This document shows, one piece after another, positions 34,201 to 41,509 of a stretch of 44,170 nucleotides of DNA. Location: the NCBI GenBank assembly GCA_015066105.1, contig SVOY01000017.1, positions 1 to 44,170 on the forward strand. Reading direction: 5' to 3'. The notes under the pieces were generated by a model. That model was given only the letters and a program-made list of their open reading frames with translations, had not been told where the DNA came from and searched no databases. The stretch's first letter is position 1. Each line of letters starts with the position of its first letter. Position numbers and translations under genes: made by a program. This DNA comes from Oscillospiraceae bacterium (GTDB taxonomy: Bacteria > Bacillota > Clostridia > Oscillospirales > Acutalibacteraceae).

Positions 34201-34295
34201 TCGTCACAGGGCGGCAGAGGCACACGCGAGCAATCGTTTATGCTCTCTGATTTTAAAAGCTCATCGCAATAAGCCTTGCAGTCAATTTTATCCAT
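31263..34295 (-). CDS. TIR-domain protein with about 30 MORN repeats
   Basis: 1010 residues. The TIR domain spans about 36-165: NYIFISYAHKD, a BB-loop-like DEDLTAGDKW (67-75), FFISESFFAS, then AVMKEIMTTL, where E108 aligns by eye with the catalytic Glu of SARM1 (WVHKEIVTAL). This supports NAD-cleaving potential. From about 208 to the end run MORN repeats of 22-25 residues (pattern YxGxxxxGxxxGxG), about 30 in number, several almost identical. MORN repeats commonly bind lipids or proteins at membranes. The start at 34295 (MDKIDCKAY) follows a G-rich ribosome binding site. A longer frame to 34400 crosses the promoter. It is the first gene of the RyR operon and is coupled to the next by ATGA. 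Confidence 0.9.
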   Translation of the reverse strand: MDKIDCKAYCDELLKSESINDCSRVPLPPCDEGQNYIFISYAHKDYKKVYQDLAFMYDSGVRFWYDEDLTAGDKWDDEVFKKIASPHCSGVIFFISESFFASKAVMKEIMTTLGKNEKVDSSELPKNFFCINLENISPTELVAKGIEKLEVESDVISLIDCPLKDYLQSSFHNDMTYIPFELKAHKEKLLEQIRRKFNVIDLFLNDESLEGDYKGETLNGKRHGKGVCRYYDGSVYDGFWKENKRHGKGVMTFGSNDQRAFIDGIFFEGLANGFCTVEFKNGDKYEGEMQDGKITGRFVYTQKDGKHYVGNFVDGEKNGRGKMEFAETDSRLYYEGEWVHNSFNGEGTLVYRNGRRYEGCFRNGYFNGEGLYTYAKDEPHDYYKGEWKNGNCHGQGEYRQKNGNIYKGAFEDGNYSGYGEFRYSDGRCYKGQFRNGNFDGEGTYTYGENDNRDYFKGMWKNSKSEGPGEMVYKSGAVFRGEWKDNKVLNGSGTVEYDNGKVYVGKFKDGNYHGKGKLTYNKEDHRDYYDGDWENGLRSGEGEFRWKSGDIYVGEFKDGKYHGKGEFRFESGDVYIGEYKNEKRDGYGEFRLKNGEVYVGEFKDGNYHGKGKLTYNKEDHRDYYDGDWENDVRNGHGEFRFKNGDVYVGGFKDDEYHGDGTYTYNENSKKAYHKGMWEYSKSNGPGELVYKSGAVFRGEWKNDEVLNGSGTIEYDNGSVYIGEIKDGNYHGKGKLIYIKDDNREYYDGDWVNGKSEGHGEFRFKNGEVYIGRFKDSDRNGYGVCTYPVGSGNYKKYEGNWKDGKFHGKGVLEYYLKGGRYEGEFENGECHGKGIYSEEKGFLKKHPLKGIWVEGKYQSKLKQFLNVASSLYEVEYTGEKDSKGRPHGKGIRKFYDGTVEDGTFNHGVPDGYVVITKNGNKVCEGNFVNGCVHGRAKKWDDEGNWCEGEWDSGNLLYGKVFEDGVLYEGALKKGKLIGEGTFTFEDGTSCKCIDGKPTDPAFNEKLPESFKG
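32409..32782 (-). repeat. Near-identical 89-nt duplications inside the MORN gene
   Basis: Positions 32409-32497 and 32694-32782 differ by a single base over 89 nt (offset 285). A second block, about 32149-32290, matches about 32800-32941 at offset 651 with scattered changes. Both are whole MORN units, so the array seems to have grown by recent intragenic duplication or conversion. Confidence 0.85.
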
Positions 34296-34329
34296 GAAGA
34301 ATGCCCCCCCTGTTTGTACTATAGTATTT

Positions 34330-34357
34330 ATTATACAGAATTTACTATAAATTTCAA
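34330..34357 (-). promoter_or_regulatory. Promoter of the TIR-MORN/RyR operon
   Basis: TTGAAA (34352-34357) and TATAAT (34330-34335) with a 16-nt spacer on the minus strand, about 35 nt before the chosen start. This also argues that the longer upstream reading frame is not translated. Confidence 0.65.
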
Positions 34358-34400
34358 CAACAAAAACGCTTTCATTACAAAAAAACACAAAGCATCGCAA

Positions 34401-35125
34401 CAGCTAAAAACTAAAATCCGCCGTCAATGAATATTATTTTAAGTGTTTCTGCATCCACTGTACTCAGACTCAGGCAAACTGTTAAAAGCCTTGCTGACCC
34501 TTTACGTCCGGCTTAACAGGTAAACTTGACTTTGATTTTTCTTCTCATAATAATACTTTCTTATATTTGGTAGCTTCATTTTATCTCACGAAGAAAAATC
34601 AATCCAATGTGCCGATTTCAAGACATAAAAAAGAGACTGCTTTCAGAATTTTCTCTGATAGCAGTCTTAACTTTTTTTGATGTATGCTTACTACAAAAAT
34701 TTAAAGAACTATATTCTCTGCACGTTTTTTGCATCGATTGTAGTAAGTTTGTAGTAAGTAGTAAGTTTTTAGGACTTTATACCCCTCAAAACACCGGTAA
34801 AATAGGGGCTATTGAGAGTTTTATTTATCCAAGCTCTTCATTGTGGGGAGGCTCGCTTCCTACAATTCATATTATACTGTATGCTACCATAACTTACTGA
34901 CCCCATCAATGGAAACTTGGCATTTTCCTGCTTTTCGCCTATATATTACTGCATTTTACGTTCCGATTGATGTACGATTTGATGTAAGTTTGGCAGCATA
35001 CATTTTTTACTTTATGCCTCCTTAAAGAACCTGTCTAGCCCCTCAAATTCTACCCTCTTAAGTTCTTTGGTAATGCTGACGGTACACTTCGTCCAGATGT
35101 CCCATACGAAAGACTTGAAAGGGCA
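34401..35125. other. Gene-free stretch with remnants resembling a degraded integrase
   Basis: No intact gene was found. The minus strand holds short open fragments. One ends at 35012 and reads SITKELKRVEFEGLDRFF near its end, with a second frame of the same DNA reading FRMGHLDEVYRQHY. Together they look like a frameshifted tail of a tyrosine recombinase. Another fragment starts MKLPN at 34579. At 34739-34770 GTAGTAAG-type direct repeats occur. The resemblance is by eye and weak. A terminator-like hairpin lies at 34634-34667. The region probably marks old insertions beside the TIR operon. Confidence 0.35.
34634..34678 (+). terminator. Strong intrinsic terminator-like hairpin
   Basis: AGACTGCTTTCAGA pairs with TCTGATAGCAGTCT (one mismatch region) and is followed by AACTTTTTTT on the plus strand. 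No plus-strand gene precedes it, so it may be left over from a lost gene. Confidence 0.6.
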
Positions 35126-35127
35126 AC

Positions 35128-35155
35128 ACCGCCGAGGATTTTACTCCCCGGCGGT
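35128..35155. terminator. Terminator after the LRR surface protein gene
   Basis: A GC-rich stem ACCGCCGAGG/CCCCGGCGGT, 17 nt past the stop of the LRR gene. The T-rich tail is clearer on the plus strand (ATTATTTTATTT). Confidence 0.5.
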
Positions 35156-35171
35156 ATTATTTTATTTGTGC

Positions 35172-38100
35172 TTATTTAATTTTAACTGACTTAACTGCAC
35201 TCCAGGATGAGTAAACTGTACCTGAAGCTGTCTTCTTGTATGCACGGACCTTGAAGTAATACTTCTTGCCGCTCTCAAGCTTTTTCTTTGAGCCCTTTAC
35301 TACATTTGTCTTATAGGATGCAACCTTCTTATAGCCGCTGTCCTTTTTGGTGCTGTAGTAAACCTGATAGCCGCTTTCACCTGAAACATTTGTCCATGTG
35401 AGTGAAGCAACGCCCTTCTTTGAGGAGGTGAGCTTTGAAATTGAAGGAGTCTTGCACTTGGTTGCCGTTGCAAAAACATCACTGTATGCGCCGTAAATTG
35501 AGCCGTCGTCCTTTGTGTAGGCTCTTACCTTATACTTGTAAGTTGTGCCTGCTTTGAGCTTTGAAATCTTAAGGGTGTTCTTTGTTACATCCTTGAGCTT
35601 TACGTACTTCTTGGTCTTTGAGTTGTACTTGTAAACTCTGTAGCCGTCTGCACCTGTTACCTTGCTCCACTTGAGGGTAATTGTGGTTGTAGTCTGCGAA
35701 GCGGAAAGCTTTGTTACCTTTTTGGGTGCAATGGTGTATGTGAGCTTCTTTGTGCCCTCATACTTGCCCTTGAAGGTAATTGTTACGGTATACTTGCCCG
35801 GTGCCTTTCTTCCGCTTTCATACTTAACGGTGTAGTCTGTGTCATTCTTAAGGGTGTTGCCCTTGCTGTCCTTAACGGTTACGGAAGGAGTCTGAACCTT
35901 GCCGTTATAGGTATACTCTGTTTTTGAAAGCTTGATTGTCTTCGGATAGTAAACGGTTGTTGTCTTTGAAACATTACCGCAGACCGAACACTTGGTTACA
36001 ACCTTACCGTTCTTTGAAAGGGTTGCCTTTGTTGTTACATTCTTGTAGGCGTGTGCCTTCTTAGCTACTGTCTTCTGTGCAACGGTAGTAACACCGCAGG
36101 CTGTACACTTCTTACCCTCGGTTTTGCCTTCCTTTGTGCAGGTGGGGGCTACTGCCTTAAGAGTTGATGTGTTCTTATGAGGACAAAGGAAATTAACCTT
36201 TGCAAAGTGCAATTCAGCATTATATCTGCCAAAATCAATTTTATTCCAGCTGTTTTCAGCACCGATATAGTTAACGGTTTCAAGTAAACTACCGTAAAAA
36301 GCATCATTCCCTATAGACTTCACGCTGGCGGGAATAGTAATGCTCTTTACTGCGGAATACATAAACAATTCATCGGATATTTCAGTTATACCCTCGGGAA
36401 TCACAACACTTGTAACACCCTCATTCTCATAGAACATAGCTTCCGCTATAAGACGGGTTACGTCCTTGATTCTGCATGCTCCCGTATAAGCACTGTCTAT
36501 TTCAATAAGGCAGTTATCAATATACATAAGTCCGTTTTCCCAGTTTGAAGGATTATTTGCATAGGGAGTACCGGAAACTATATTCCAGCCGAGGTACTCT
36601 ACACCTGAAGGGATAGAAATATCAGAAATATTTGTTCCGGCGAAAGCACCGCCACCTATACCTATCAGACTGTCAGGAAGGGTGACGGAATTAAGATCAC
36701 TGTTACCGTAAAAAGCCTCACTGGCAATTGTTTTCGTGCCTTCCTTTACGGTGTAATCACCCGCAACATCAGCTTTAATAAGATGATTATTGATGTATAA
36801 TGCACCGTCAACCCAGTTGCTTGCATCATTATAATATGCTGTATTTTCAAATACATCGCTTCTTATGATTTCTACAGAATCAGGAAGGGTAACTGAAGCG
36901 AGCTTCGTACAGCCACTGAAAGCAAAATGACCGATGGTTTCCACACCGTCGGGAATGACAATACTTTCAAGATTTTCGCAATAGCCGAAGGATTCATATC
37001 CAAGCTTCTTTAAACCCTTGCCGAGATTTACTGTTTTAAGAGATTCACATTTATAAAAGGCACAGTATTCAATAGACTCCACACCGCTGCCTATAGTAAC
37101 AGCTTCAAGTTCAGTACAATTCTGAAAAGCAGATTCGTCAATAATTTTCACACTTCCGGGAACAGTAACGCTTTTAAGAGATTTGCAACCATCGAAAGCG
37201 CGGAAGCCGATATATACTACTCCGTCGGGAATTTCGATACCCGTAAGGTTGTCACAGCCTTTGAAGGCGCGCCATGCAACAGTCTTTGTGCCCGGTCTTA
37301 TGGAATAATTGCCTGATACGGTTTCCTTTGCTTTGATAAGATGATTACCACAGTATAAGATACCGTTTTCCCAGTTGTCGGCATTATTATAATAAGCAGT
37401 TCCGTCTAAAGCATCGCTACGTATACTGGTTACAGAATCGGGAATTTCAAGCTTTTCAAGAGAGCTGCAGCCCCAAAACACATCGTAAGATATTTCCTCT
37501 ACGCCCTCAGGAATAATCACCTCTTTGATGTTGGTGTTAAATGCAAAGGCTGTAGTCCATAAGCTTTTAACGGTATCGGGTACCGTATATGTTAAATCCT
37601 TTTTAGCTGCAGGATAAGCAACAAGTATAGCTTTATCCTTTGAGAAAAGAACTCCGTTCTCTGAAGTGAAGGCTGTGCTGTTTTCATCAACAGTAATGCT
37701 TTCCAGAGTAGTACAACCCATAAAAGCGTCTTCAACCCACATTACGCCGGCGGGAATATGAATGCTTTTAACATCAACACCGTAAAAAGCTTCATAATAT
37801 ATCTCAATTACTCTTTTTCCTTCGATTTCAGCAGGAATTACAACATTCTTCTCTGTACCGTGGTAACCCATAATTAAGACAATGCCGTTATTTTCTATCC
37901 GGTACTCAAAGCCTTCGGGAGTTGACGGATAGGGTGTCCTGAACTTTGCCTCCCTCAATCTTCCGTCATAACCGGTGTTACCTGTGTTTGTCTGGTCGTT
38001 AACCTTATAAACCGTACTGCTGTCAAAGGTGTAGCCCGTTTTCGGAGTAAACAGAATCCGTACTCTGTATTCTGTGTTGTAGTTAAAGGGCTTGCTTTCG

Positions 38101-38327
38101 TCATAGGTACTGTCATAAGGTGCATAGCAGTGCTCTACCGTTACGGTATATTTGCTTTCATCGCCCGAAACGGGATTCATATCAAGATATTCGCCCGGTG
38201 CAGGTTCCGTGATTGTTGCCGAAGCCTCGGTGATAACCTCATCTGCCGCACTCGCAGTAAAAGCGATGCATACAGTCAGCATAAGCACAGCAATCACAAT
38301 GCTGATTATTTTCTTACTTGTGTTCAT
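35172..38327 (-). CDS. Secreted BspA-like leucine-rich-repeat protein with FN3 domains
   Basis: 1051 residues. A signal peptide (residues 1-27, ending FTASAA) and no obvious sortase motif. An N-terminal domain of about 120 residues comes before LRR_5-type repeats at about 150-710 (units such as IPDGVETIGHFAFSGCTKL). Cys-rich segments follow at about 714-790 (CTACG, CSVCG pairs). An MBG-like beta domain is at about 790-865 and two fibronectin type III domains are at 867-1051 (ITLKWSKVTGADGYRVYK). This is the usual architecture of large extracellular adhesin or carbohydrate/protein-interacting proteins of gut Clostridia. A cell-surface binding role is inferred. The start has GGAGG upstream, and the gene follows a small protein by 14 nt. 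Confidence 0.92.
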   Translation of the reverse strand: MNTSKKIISIVIAVLMLTVCIAFTASAADEVITEASATITEPAPGEYLDMNPVSGDESKYTVTVEHCYAPYDSTYDESKPFNYNTEYRVRILFTPKTGYTFDSSTVYKVNDQTNTGNTGYDGRLREAKFRTPYPSTPEGFEYRIENNGIVLIMGYHGTEKNVVIPAEIEGKRVIEIYYEAFYGVDVKSIHIPAGVMWVEDAFMGCTTLESITVDENSTAFTSENGVLFSKDKAILVAYPAAKKDLTYTVPDTVKSLWTTAFAFNTNIKEVIIPEGVEEISYDVFWGCSSLEKLEIPDSVTSIRSDALDGTAYYNNADNWENGILYCGNHLIKAKETVSGNYSIRPGTKTVAWRAFKGCDNLTGIEIPDGVVYIGFRAFDGCKSLKSVTVPGSVKIIDESAFQNCTELEAVTIGSGVESIEYCAFYKCESLKTVNLGKGLKKLGYESFGYCENLESIVIPDGVETIGHFAFSGCTKLASVTLPDSVEIIRSDVFENTAYYNDASNWVDGALYINNHLIKADVAGDYTVKEGTKTIASEAFYGNSDLNSVTLPDSLIGIGGGAFAGTNISDISIPSGVEYLGWNIVSGTPYANNPSNWENGLMYIDNCLIEIDSAYTGACRIKDVTRLIAEAMFYENEGVTSVVIPEGITEISDELFMYSAVKSITIPASVKSIGNDAFYGSLLETVNYIGAENSWNKIDFGRYNAELHFAKVNFLCPHKNTSTLKAVAPTCTKEGKTEGKKCTACGVTTVAQKTVAKKAHAYKNVTTKATLSKNGKVVTKCSVCGNVSKTTTVYYPKTIKLSKTEYTYNGKVQTPSVTVKDSKGNTLKNDTDYTVKYESGRKAPGKYTVTITFKGKYEGTKKLTYTIAPKKVTKLSASQTTTTITLKWSKVTGADGYRVYKYNSKTKKYVKLKDVTKNTLKISKLKAGTTYKYKVRAYTKDDGSIYGAYSDVFATATKCKTPSISKLTSSKKGVASLTWTNVSGESGYQVYYSTKKDSGYKKVASYKTNVVKGSKKKLESGKKYYFKVRAYKKTASGTVYSSWSAVKSVKIK

Positions 38328-38341
38328 TTTATTTTCCTCCT

Positions 38342-38836
38342 TTAAGAAATAAATTTTTTAATTCTTTCCCATATTGTTTTTTCAGCCTTGCCGTCTGTCC
38401 CGGCACAAACAGAAGGTGAGTTAGCTTCTTCCTTAAGGGTAATGCTGTTCATTATTTCCACCAATACAGGCTCAACCTCGCTCTCGGACCAGGTGTAACC
38501 CTCTGTTCCTCGCATCTGACCGGGTAAAAGATATGTTTTGCCCTCACGGTCGTGATACTCGAAATGAAAAAAAGCGAAATTAGATAACTCACCTATGCGA
38601 AGCTGATGAATATAGCCTTTGCCGTTTTTATATTCAGCCTCTGTATAAGGTCTTTTTTCGCCTTTACAGACATCAAGGCAGCTCATACCCTCTTCAAAGG
38701 AAAGTATGAATTGCTTTTCCTTGCTTTCGATAAAGAGTACCCGCTTCCCTGTCGGCCCGTCAAAGTTATAACGGAAGCAGGAAAAGAGTGAAATGGTGAA
38801 GGTGTCAAAGAGATTACGGCTTTTTACTGTCTGCAA
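38342..38836 (-). CDS. Hypothetical protein upstream of the LRR gene
   Basis: 164 residues. No membrane span or signal peptide, so cytoplasmic. No family was recognised. It has mixed alpha/beta sequence with several aromatic residues (FAFFHFEYHDREGKTYLL) and a Lys-rich C-terminus (KTIWERIKKFIS). The start appears to be TTG at 38836 with GGTGATG about 7 nt upstream. An ATG in the same region is out of frame. It is transcribed with the LRR protein (14-nt gap) and might be a regulatory or chaperone-like partner, but nothing in the sequence proves that. Confidence 0.75.
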   Translation of the reverse strand: MQTVKSRNLFDTFTISLFSCFRYNFDGPTGKRVLFIESKEKQFILSFEEGMSCLDVCKGEKRPYTEAEYKNGKGYIHQLRIGELSNFAFFHFEYHDREGKTYLLPGQMRGTEGYTWSESEVEPVLVEIMNSITLKEEANSPSVCAGTDGKAEKTIWERIKKFIS

Positions 38837-38937
38837 AAATCATCACCGCCTTTAAGAAATACTTTTACTTTTAAATTATACAATTTTAAAAATGCCGAAG
38901 TCACCCTACAAATGTAGGGTTTTTCAGTAAAAAAACA

Positions 38938-38961
38938 GCACCCTGTTTTTGTGCAGGGTGC
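38938..38961 (-). terminator. Terminator of the lipoprotein gene
   Basis: A perfect GCACCCTG/CAGGGTGC stem followed on the minus strand by TGTTTTTTT. A second small hairpin (CCCTACA/TGTAGGG, 38904-38919) lies just downstream. Confidence 0.75.
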
Positions 38962-38974
38962 ATAAATTCAGCTA

Positions 38975-39709
38975 TCAGCTATAAAACGGGAGCAAGCTAT
39001 AGGGTGTAAAGTCAAGCATCCCTTTAACGTTATGAAGCTTGCCGTTCTCCATACTGAGCACAGGATTATAGCTCAGCATTATCTCGCCGTCCTTGTAGGC
39101 TTCAATATGAAAATCTGGTCTTGAATCGCTGATATTTCCCTTTATGATGAAGGGCTTACCATTGTCGTAAGCACCAAGGCTGTCAATGAGTGTCAATATA
39201 CCGTCAGCATTAAAGCTGCATTGGTGCAGCTTTACCGTAATACCCTTTGCAGGCACTATTACATAAACCTGATTGCCTTCAAGGGCATAAAAATCCTTTT
39301 TGGTTATCTCACCTACGAACGGATATTTTTCGGTAATGCCCGCCTTTTTCAGTTCCGACTTAGCCTCCTTGTAGCCGCCCTCATAATAGCCGACATACGC
39401 TACTGCAAAGTAATCCCCTGTTTTTTCAAGCTTTGCTCTAAGCTTTTTAAGTGATTTTTCTGCCGCCGAAGGCTTCTTGGCAGCTGTGGTTGTTGCCGCT
39501 TCTGATGATGTTGCGGCAGATGTCATTTCAGCGGTTGTTGACTCCGTTGTTGCCTTGGTGGTTGTTGCCTTCGTGGTCGTTGCCTTGGTGGTGCTTTCCC
39601 CTGTTGTCATTTCGGTGGTCAGAGTAGTTTCAGGCTCTTGTGTGCCGCCGCAGGAGCAGAGAATCAGAAGACAGAGAAGCAAAGATAAAATAACAGTTAT
39701 TTTTTTCAT
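38975..39709 (-). CDS. Lipoprotein with Thr-rich linker, function unknown
   Basis: 244 residues. The signal peptide MKKITVILSLLLCLLILCSC has a lipobox Cys at about 20, then a low-complexity stretch (about 25-80) of TTTKATTTKATT-type repeats that probably extends the domain from the membrane. The C-terminal domain (about 85-244, KLRAKLEKTGDYFAVAYVGY onward) is not assigned to a known family. The start at 39709 is chosen because AAAGGAAG lies 7 nt upstream. The in-frame GTG at 39727 is part of that site. It follows the gene at 39724 closely and ends at a clear terminator. Confidence 0.82.
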   Translation of the reverse strand: MKKITVILSLLLCLLILCSCGGTQEPETTLTTEMTTGESTTKATTTKATTTKATTESTTAEMTSAATSSEAATTTAAKKPSAAEKSLKKLRAKLEKTGDYFAVAYVGYYEGGYKEAKSELKKAGITEKYPFVGEITKKDFYALEGNQVYVIVPAKGITVKLHQCSFNADGILTLIDSLGAYDNGKPFIIKGNISDSRPDFHIEAYKDGEIMLSYNPVLSMENGKLHNVKGMLDFTPYSLLPFYS

Positions 39710-39723
39710 AATATTACTTCCTT

Positions 39724-40230
39724 TCACGCCCAGGGATTTTCACTTTCAGGCTTTCTTATATCAGCAAGAAGATACTGCTCCCAGAGATACCATTTACCGT
39801 CCTTGGCAAGTCTTAACTGTACACTCCGGGGACTATCCGCACCACCTGAGGTTACATAAAGTGTTGCATAGCCCTCATTCTGATAAGAATAGGGATTTTC
39901 ACTTACGGTTATGGTGTAAGGTACTGACGGCTGATAATTATTTTCAGGTGTTGCACCGTCAAAATATGAGCGCGGAACATAATCCTTGTCTCTGAAACGG
40001 TCAGCGATGAACTGCTTATCCATAACGCTGAGAGGTCTCGGTCCTCTTAAAAAGTCGAGCATCTGAATTGATAAGTCCTTGTTTTCGGGATAATAACAGA
40101 AAGCGAGAACCGTAAGAGCCGCAGTCTTAAATGGTGTATCCTGCGCCGACTCGGGAAGTGCCTTAAAGCTTTCAAAAGTTTCGGGCAGGGAGCCGAAGGT
40201 GATTTTTACACTTTTATCTGATGATACCAT
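39724..40230 (-). CDS. DUF6935-like hypothetical protein
   Basis: 168 residues, soluble, no signal peptide. The sequence SVKITFGSLPETFESFKALP, then FCYYPENKDLSIQML and a C-terminal VQLRLAKDGKWYLWEQYLL resemble a group of small clostridial proteins I associate with DUF6935. That assignment is from memory and unverified. The start at 40230 fits GGAGG with a 6-nt gap. The ATG at 40236 directly abuts that site. It precedes the lipoprotein by 14 nt. Confidence 0.75.
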   Translation of the reverse strand: MVSSDKSVKITFGSLPETFESFKALPESAQDTPFKTAALTVLAFCYYPENKDLSIQMLDFLRGPRPLSVMDKQFIADRFRDKDYVPRSYFDGATPENNYQPSVPYTITVSENPYSYQNEGYATLYVTSGGADSPRSVQLRLAKDGKWYLWEQYLLADIRKPESENPWA

Positions 40231-40251
40231 ATGCATCCTCCTTTCTTAAAA

Positions 40252-40282
40252 GTTAAACGGTGCAAAAGATACACCGTTTAAC
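40252..40282 (-). terminator. Terminator of the TPM/zinc-ribbon operon
   Basis: A perfect 11-bp stem GTTAAACGGTG/CACCGTTTAAC with a 9-nt loop, followed by TTTTAAG on the minus strand, 12 nt after the TPM gene stop. Confidence 0.8.
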
Positions 40283-40293
40283 ATAAGTCTTTA

Positions 40294-41496
40294 TCAGAAG
40301 TTTCTGCTTCCGCCGCCGTGAGTACGGCCTGAGGAGCTTGTATGTGTTGAGCCGCCTGAGCCGCCTGAGCTGCTCTCAGCCTTCGGTGAGCTTGTGACAT
40401 TTTTATACATAAAGTTATCATACTGAGATGTAAGCATAACATTGCCCACATAATCTGCGGCATTAGCCTGTGCTCTTACAGTTTTAAGCTTTGATGCCTG
40501 AATTTTCACGATAAGAAAGGCAAGGGCAAAGCCGATAACCACGCTCAAGGGAATGAAAAGAACGGGAACACTCGGGTCAATGGAACTGTCAGCCTCACTG
40601 AGAAACGCTTCAAAGGCTGCCGTATATTCACCGCTTTTAAGCTTCGGTATCATCATTTCAAACATTACATCTCTTTCAAGGTCTGTAATATAGTCAATTG
40701 CCGTGCCGTGAGTTGTGAGAGTAATGTTTCTTGTGCCGTCCTCTTTTCCTGTGTTGAAAACAATCATAAGACCGTCATCGTTTTCGCCGTAGCCGTAACC
40801 GTTATAATCATAAAAGTCATCAGCATAAGCCTGACCGTCCTTGCCCTCATAGGTATCAACTGTGAGAATGGCAATTTCGAGGTCGTACTTTCCGCCAAGA
40901 GCCTCAAGCTTTGCAGTAAAGTCTGCTTCCTCGGCATCCGTAAGCACATCGGCATTATCAACCACAAGCGGGAGTGTTCTCTCTGTGGGAACAAACTCGG
41001 TGGTCTGCTCTGTAGGAGCTTCGGTGGGTGCTTGTGTCGGAGCAGCCGTATTATTAGTTTTCAAGATATTTTCTACGGCTGCATAATAGCCGAGAACACC
41101 GTCATAATAGGTTTCGGTGTAGGCGAAGGCATTCCATACCGTGCCCTCAAGAACATCACCACTGAAAAGCTCCTCAGCCTTACCGGCACAGTAAAAATTA
41201 TAAACATTTTCACCGTAATCATAGATAAGAACAAGACCGTCCTCTTTGGCGGCATTTGCTTCAAAAAGCTCCTCACCGTATTCATAGGTTGTCTTGTCAC
41301 CCGTTGTGTCCGTAACTGTAAGAAGAGCACTGAAGCCGTAGGTGTCCTCAATATTCTGTGCCACCGCTTCGAGTGTGGGAAGCTGACCTATTACATTTGT
41401 ACTGTCAAAAATGTGTGTTCCTGCCGCTGAAACGGGAATAATCATAGTAAGGCAAAGAACAACTGCTGTTAAAAGAGCAAATACTTTATTTTTCAT
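40294..41496 (-). CDS. TPM-domain (YgcG-like) membrane protein
   Basis: 400 residues. A signal peptide ends in PVSAAG. A degenerate TPM-like region (about 27-145, with KEDGLVLIYDYGENVYNF) is followed by a Pro/Thr linker, then a full TPM domain at about 175-310 (VVDNADVLTDAEEADF, YGYGENDDGLMIVFN). One membrane span is at about 315-337, then a cytoplasmic tail with SSSGGSGGSTHTSSSGRTHG and the family-typical end GGGSRNF. TPM proteins act at the envelope, and some have phosphatase activity or take part in protein quality control. Two tandem TPM-like domains are less usual. It is the last gene of the four-gene operon. Confidence 0.88.
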   Translation of the reverse strand: MKNKVFALLTAVVLCLTMIIPVSAAGTHIFDSTNVIGQLPTLEAVAQNIEDTYGFSALLTVTDTTGDKTTYEYGEELFEANAAKEDGLVLIYDYGENVYNFYCAGKAEELFSGDVLEGTVWNAFAYTETYYDGVLGYYAAVENILKTNNTAAPTQAPTEAPTEQTTEFVPTERTLPLVVDNADVLTDAEEADFTAKLEALGGKYDLEIAILTVDTYEGKDGQAYADDFYDYNGYGYGENDDGLMIVFNTGKEDGTRNITLTTHGTAIDYITDLERDVMFEMMIPKLKSGEYTAAFEAFLSEADSSIDPSVPVLFIPLSVVIGFALAFLIVKIQASKLKTVRAQANAADYVGNVMLTSQYDNFMYKNVTSSPKAESSSGGSGGSTHTSSSGRTHGGGSRNF

Positions 41497-41509
41497 CGTT
41501 CCTACCTCC

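Noticed and set aside
34296..34400. Longer N-terminus for the TIR-MORN protein
   Set aside because: It covers the predicted -35/-10 boxes. The ATG at 34295 has a suitable ribosome binding site.
38130..38352. Small plus-strand frames opposite the LRR signal peptide
   Set aside because: They are complementary to the signal peptide and promoter side of the LRR gene, with no start signal.
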